Below, in pieces: positions 5,371-6,373 of a DNA stretch of 6,373 bases (positions within the stretch are counted from its first letter, which is position 1; each line of letters opens with the position of its first letter). Origin of the DNA: an uncultured Bacilli bacterium (GTDB taxonomy: Bacteria; Bacillota_I; Bacilli_A; RF39; UBA660); NCBI GenBank assembly GCA_934095805.1, contig CAKOKV010000059.1, positions 1 through 6,373 on the forward strand, read 5' to 3'. The notes under the pieces were generated by a model, which saw only the letters and a program-made list of their open reading frames with translations, had not been told where the DNA came from and ran no database searches. Made by a program: the position numbers and the translations under genes.

Positions 5371-6373
5371 CTAGCTTATTGTTGAATAAATTCCGAACAT
5401 TGGTACAACTACAGCGATTAGAATAAATCCTACAACTACTGCTAAGAATACTATTAATACTGGTTCTATAAATGTCTTAATCATATTAACACTATTCTTT
5501 TCTAATTTTTGATAATAGTCGCCTATTTTTTCTAACATATTTGCAAGTTCACCAGTTGATTCACCAGTTAAAATCATGTAATATGCTACATCTGGTATTG
5601 CCCAGTTATCTTTAAATGATTCACTCATTTTTTCACCTTTAATTAAGTTATTAATTGTGTGATTCATTATTGATTTATATATTTCATTATTTGTTATTTT
5701 TGCTAGTATATCAATACTATCAGTTAATAATACATTGTTCTTTTGTAATGTTGCAAATGTTCTTGCAAATAGTGACATTTCTTTATATGTAAGAATATTT
5801 CCAACTACTGGTAATTTCATAAATATTGTTTGCATAAATGTTCTAAATGCTTTTACTTTGATATATAGAACTGTATAAAGTACTGCAAATCCAACAATTC
5901 CAAGTATTAATGGGACATATTGTGTTCTTAAGAAAGCTGATATTTGTAGAGTAATTACAGTAACTATATTTAATTCAGCATTCATTGATTCATAAATACC
6001 AACGAATTTAGGTACTATGTATGTAAGCATAAATATAACTATGCCTATTGCAAATAATAATACTACACATGGATATGCCATAGCGCTTATTACAGCTCTC
6101 TTTGTATCTTCTACTTCTTGATAATAATCAGCCATTTCATCTAATGTATCTTCAATATTACCAATAAGTTCTGATGATTTGATCATATTAACAAGTAATG
6201 CTGGAAAAACATTTCCTTGTTTTCTTAATGATTCACTAAAACTTTCTCCCATTGTAAGTTCATATATAAGTGACTCATAAACAGGTTTATATTTCTTTCT
6301 TTGATCTTGTTTTGCTAATATTTTTACAGCTTCTGTTAATGCTCTACCTGCTCGAATATATGTTGATAATTGT
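5371..6373 (-). CDS. pilC: Type IV pilus/competence inner-membrane platform protein (PilC/ComGB/GspF family), N-terminus cut by window edge
   Basis: This is the polytopic membrane protein on which the pilus assembly ATPase acts to build a type IV pilus or competence pseudopilus. The frame stays open to the right edge, so the ATG at 6252 is internal. The 40 residues before it continue the family pattern (QLSTYIRAGRALTEAVKILA). In total 333 residues are visible; perhaps 20-70 are missing. Two T2SSF repeats are seen. The first (visible residues about 1-122) contains GESFSESL and FPALLVNMIKSSE and ends in a membrane helix (about 100-122). The second (about 199-327) contains GEKMSESF and the typical GESTGELANMLEKIGDYY, and ends in a membrane helix (about 304-326). 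A further helix lies at about 152-171. Three helices and two cytoplasmic repeats are standard. The stop TAG (5371-5373) is 13 bases before pilD. The ATPase (PilB/ComGA) and pilins are expected upstream, outside the window. ComGB is equally possible as a name. Confidence 0.93.
   Translation of the reverse strand, partial: QLSTYIRAGRALTEAVKILAKQDQRKKYKPVYESLIYELTMGESFSESLRKQGNVFPALLVNMIKSSELIGNIEDTLDEMADYYQEVEDTKRAVISAMAYPCVVLLFAIGIVIFMLTYIVPKFVGIYESMNAELNIVTVITLQISAFLRTQYVPLILGIVGFAVLYTVLYIKVKAFRTFMQTIFMKLPVVGNILTYKEMSLFARTFATLQKNNVLLTDSIDILAKITNNEIYKSIMNHTINNLIKGEKMSESFKDNWAIPDVAYYMILTGESTGELANMLEKIGDYYQKLEKNSVNMIKTFIEPVLIVFLAVVVGFILIAVVVPMFGIYSTIS

Overview
The window is strongly AT-rich chromosomal DNA from a low-GC, Gram-positive-type bacterium (Bacillota). 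Four things support this: a sporulation-type sigma factor very close to Bacillus SigK, a T-box leader on ileS, strong AGGAGG/GGTGA-type ribosome binding sites, and TTGACA/TATAAT-like promoters. Tryptophan is always TGG and the visible stops are TAA or TAG, so there is no sign of UGA recoding. I cannot name the genus. A gut-type Bacilli, Erysipelotrichia or Clostridia lineage is a guess from composition only.

Layout, left to right. The 3' part of a sigK-like gene (1-627, + strand, cut by the left edge) meets everything else tail to tail; all other genes are on the - strand. Its stop lies two bases from the stop of a small secreted two-helix membrane protein (630-1109) that resembles VirB2/TrbC-like type IV secretion pilins. 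Next is ileS (1181-4276), a 1031-residue type-2 isoleucyl-tRNA synthetase in which the HIGH signature is replaced by GLHH. Its 319-base upstream gap (4277-4595) holds a promoter, a complete T-box riboswitch with an ATC (Ile) specifier, and the terminator of the next gene. At the right are a type IV prepilin peptidase (4596-5357) and, 13 bases upstream of it, a PilC/ComGB-type pilus inner-membrane platform protein (5371 to the right edge, N-terminus missing). These two form the end of a type IV pilus or competence pseudopilus operon.

The - strand is divided into separate transcription units by compact intrinsic terminators. Two include the stop codon of their own gene in the hairpin (pilD and ileS). 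A third, serving the pilin-like gene, lies inside the coding sequence of the convergent sigK gene. Each unit has its own signals: the pilC-pilD operon ends just before the ileS promoter; ileS is controlled by uncharged tRNA-Ile through the T-box; and the pilin-like gene has a predicted promoter whose -35 box overlaps the ileS terminator.

The window is mostly ordinary core-genome content. The points most worth following up are the GLHH IleRS (this motif class is associated with mupirocin hyper-resistance), the orphan pilin-like secreted protein, and the overlapping 3' ends at the sigK/pilin junction. I see no mobile element, CRISPR array, tRNA or rRNA.
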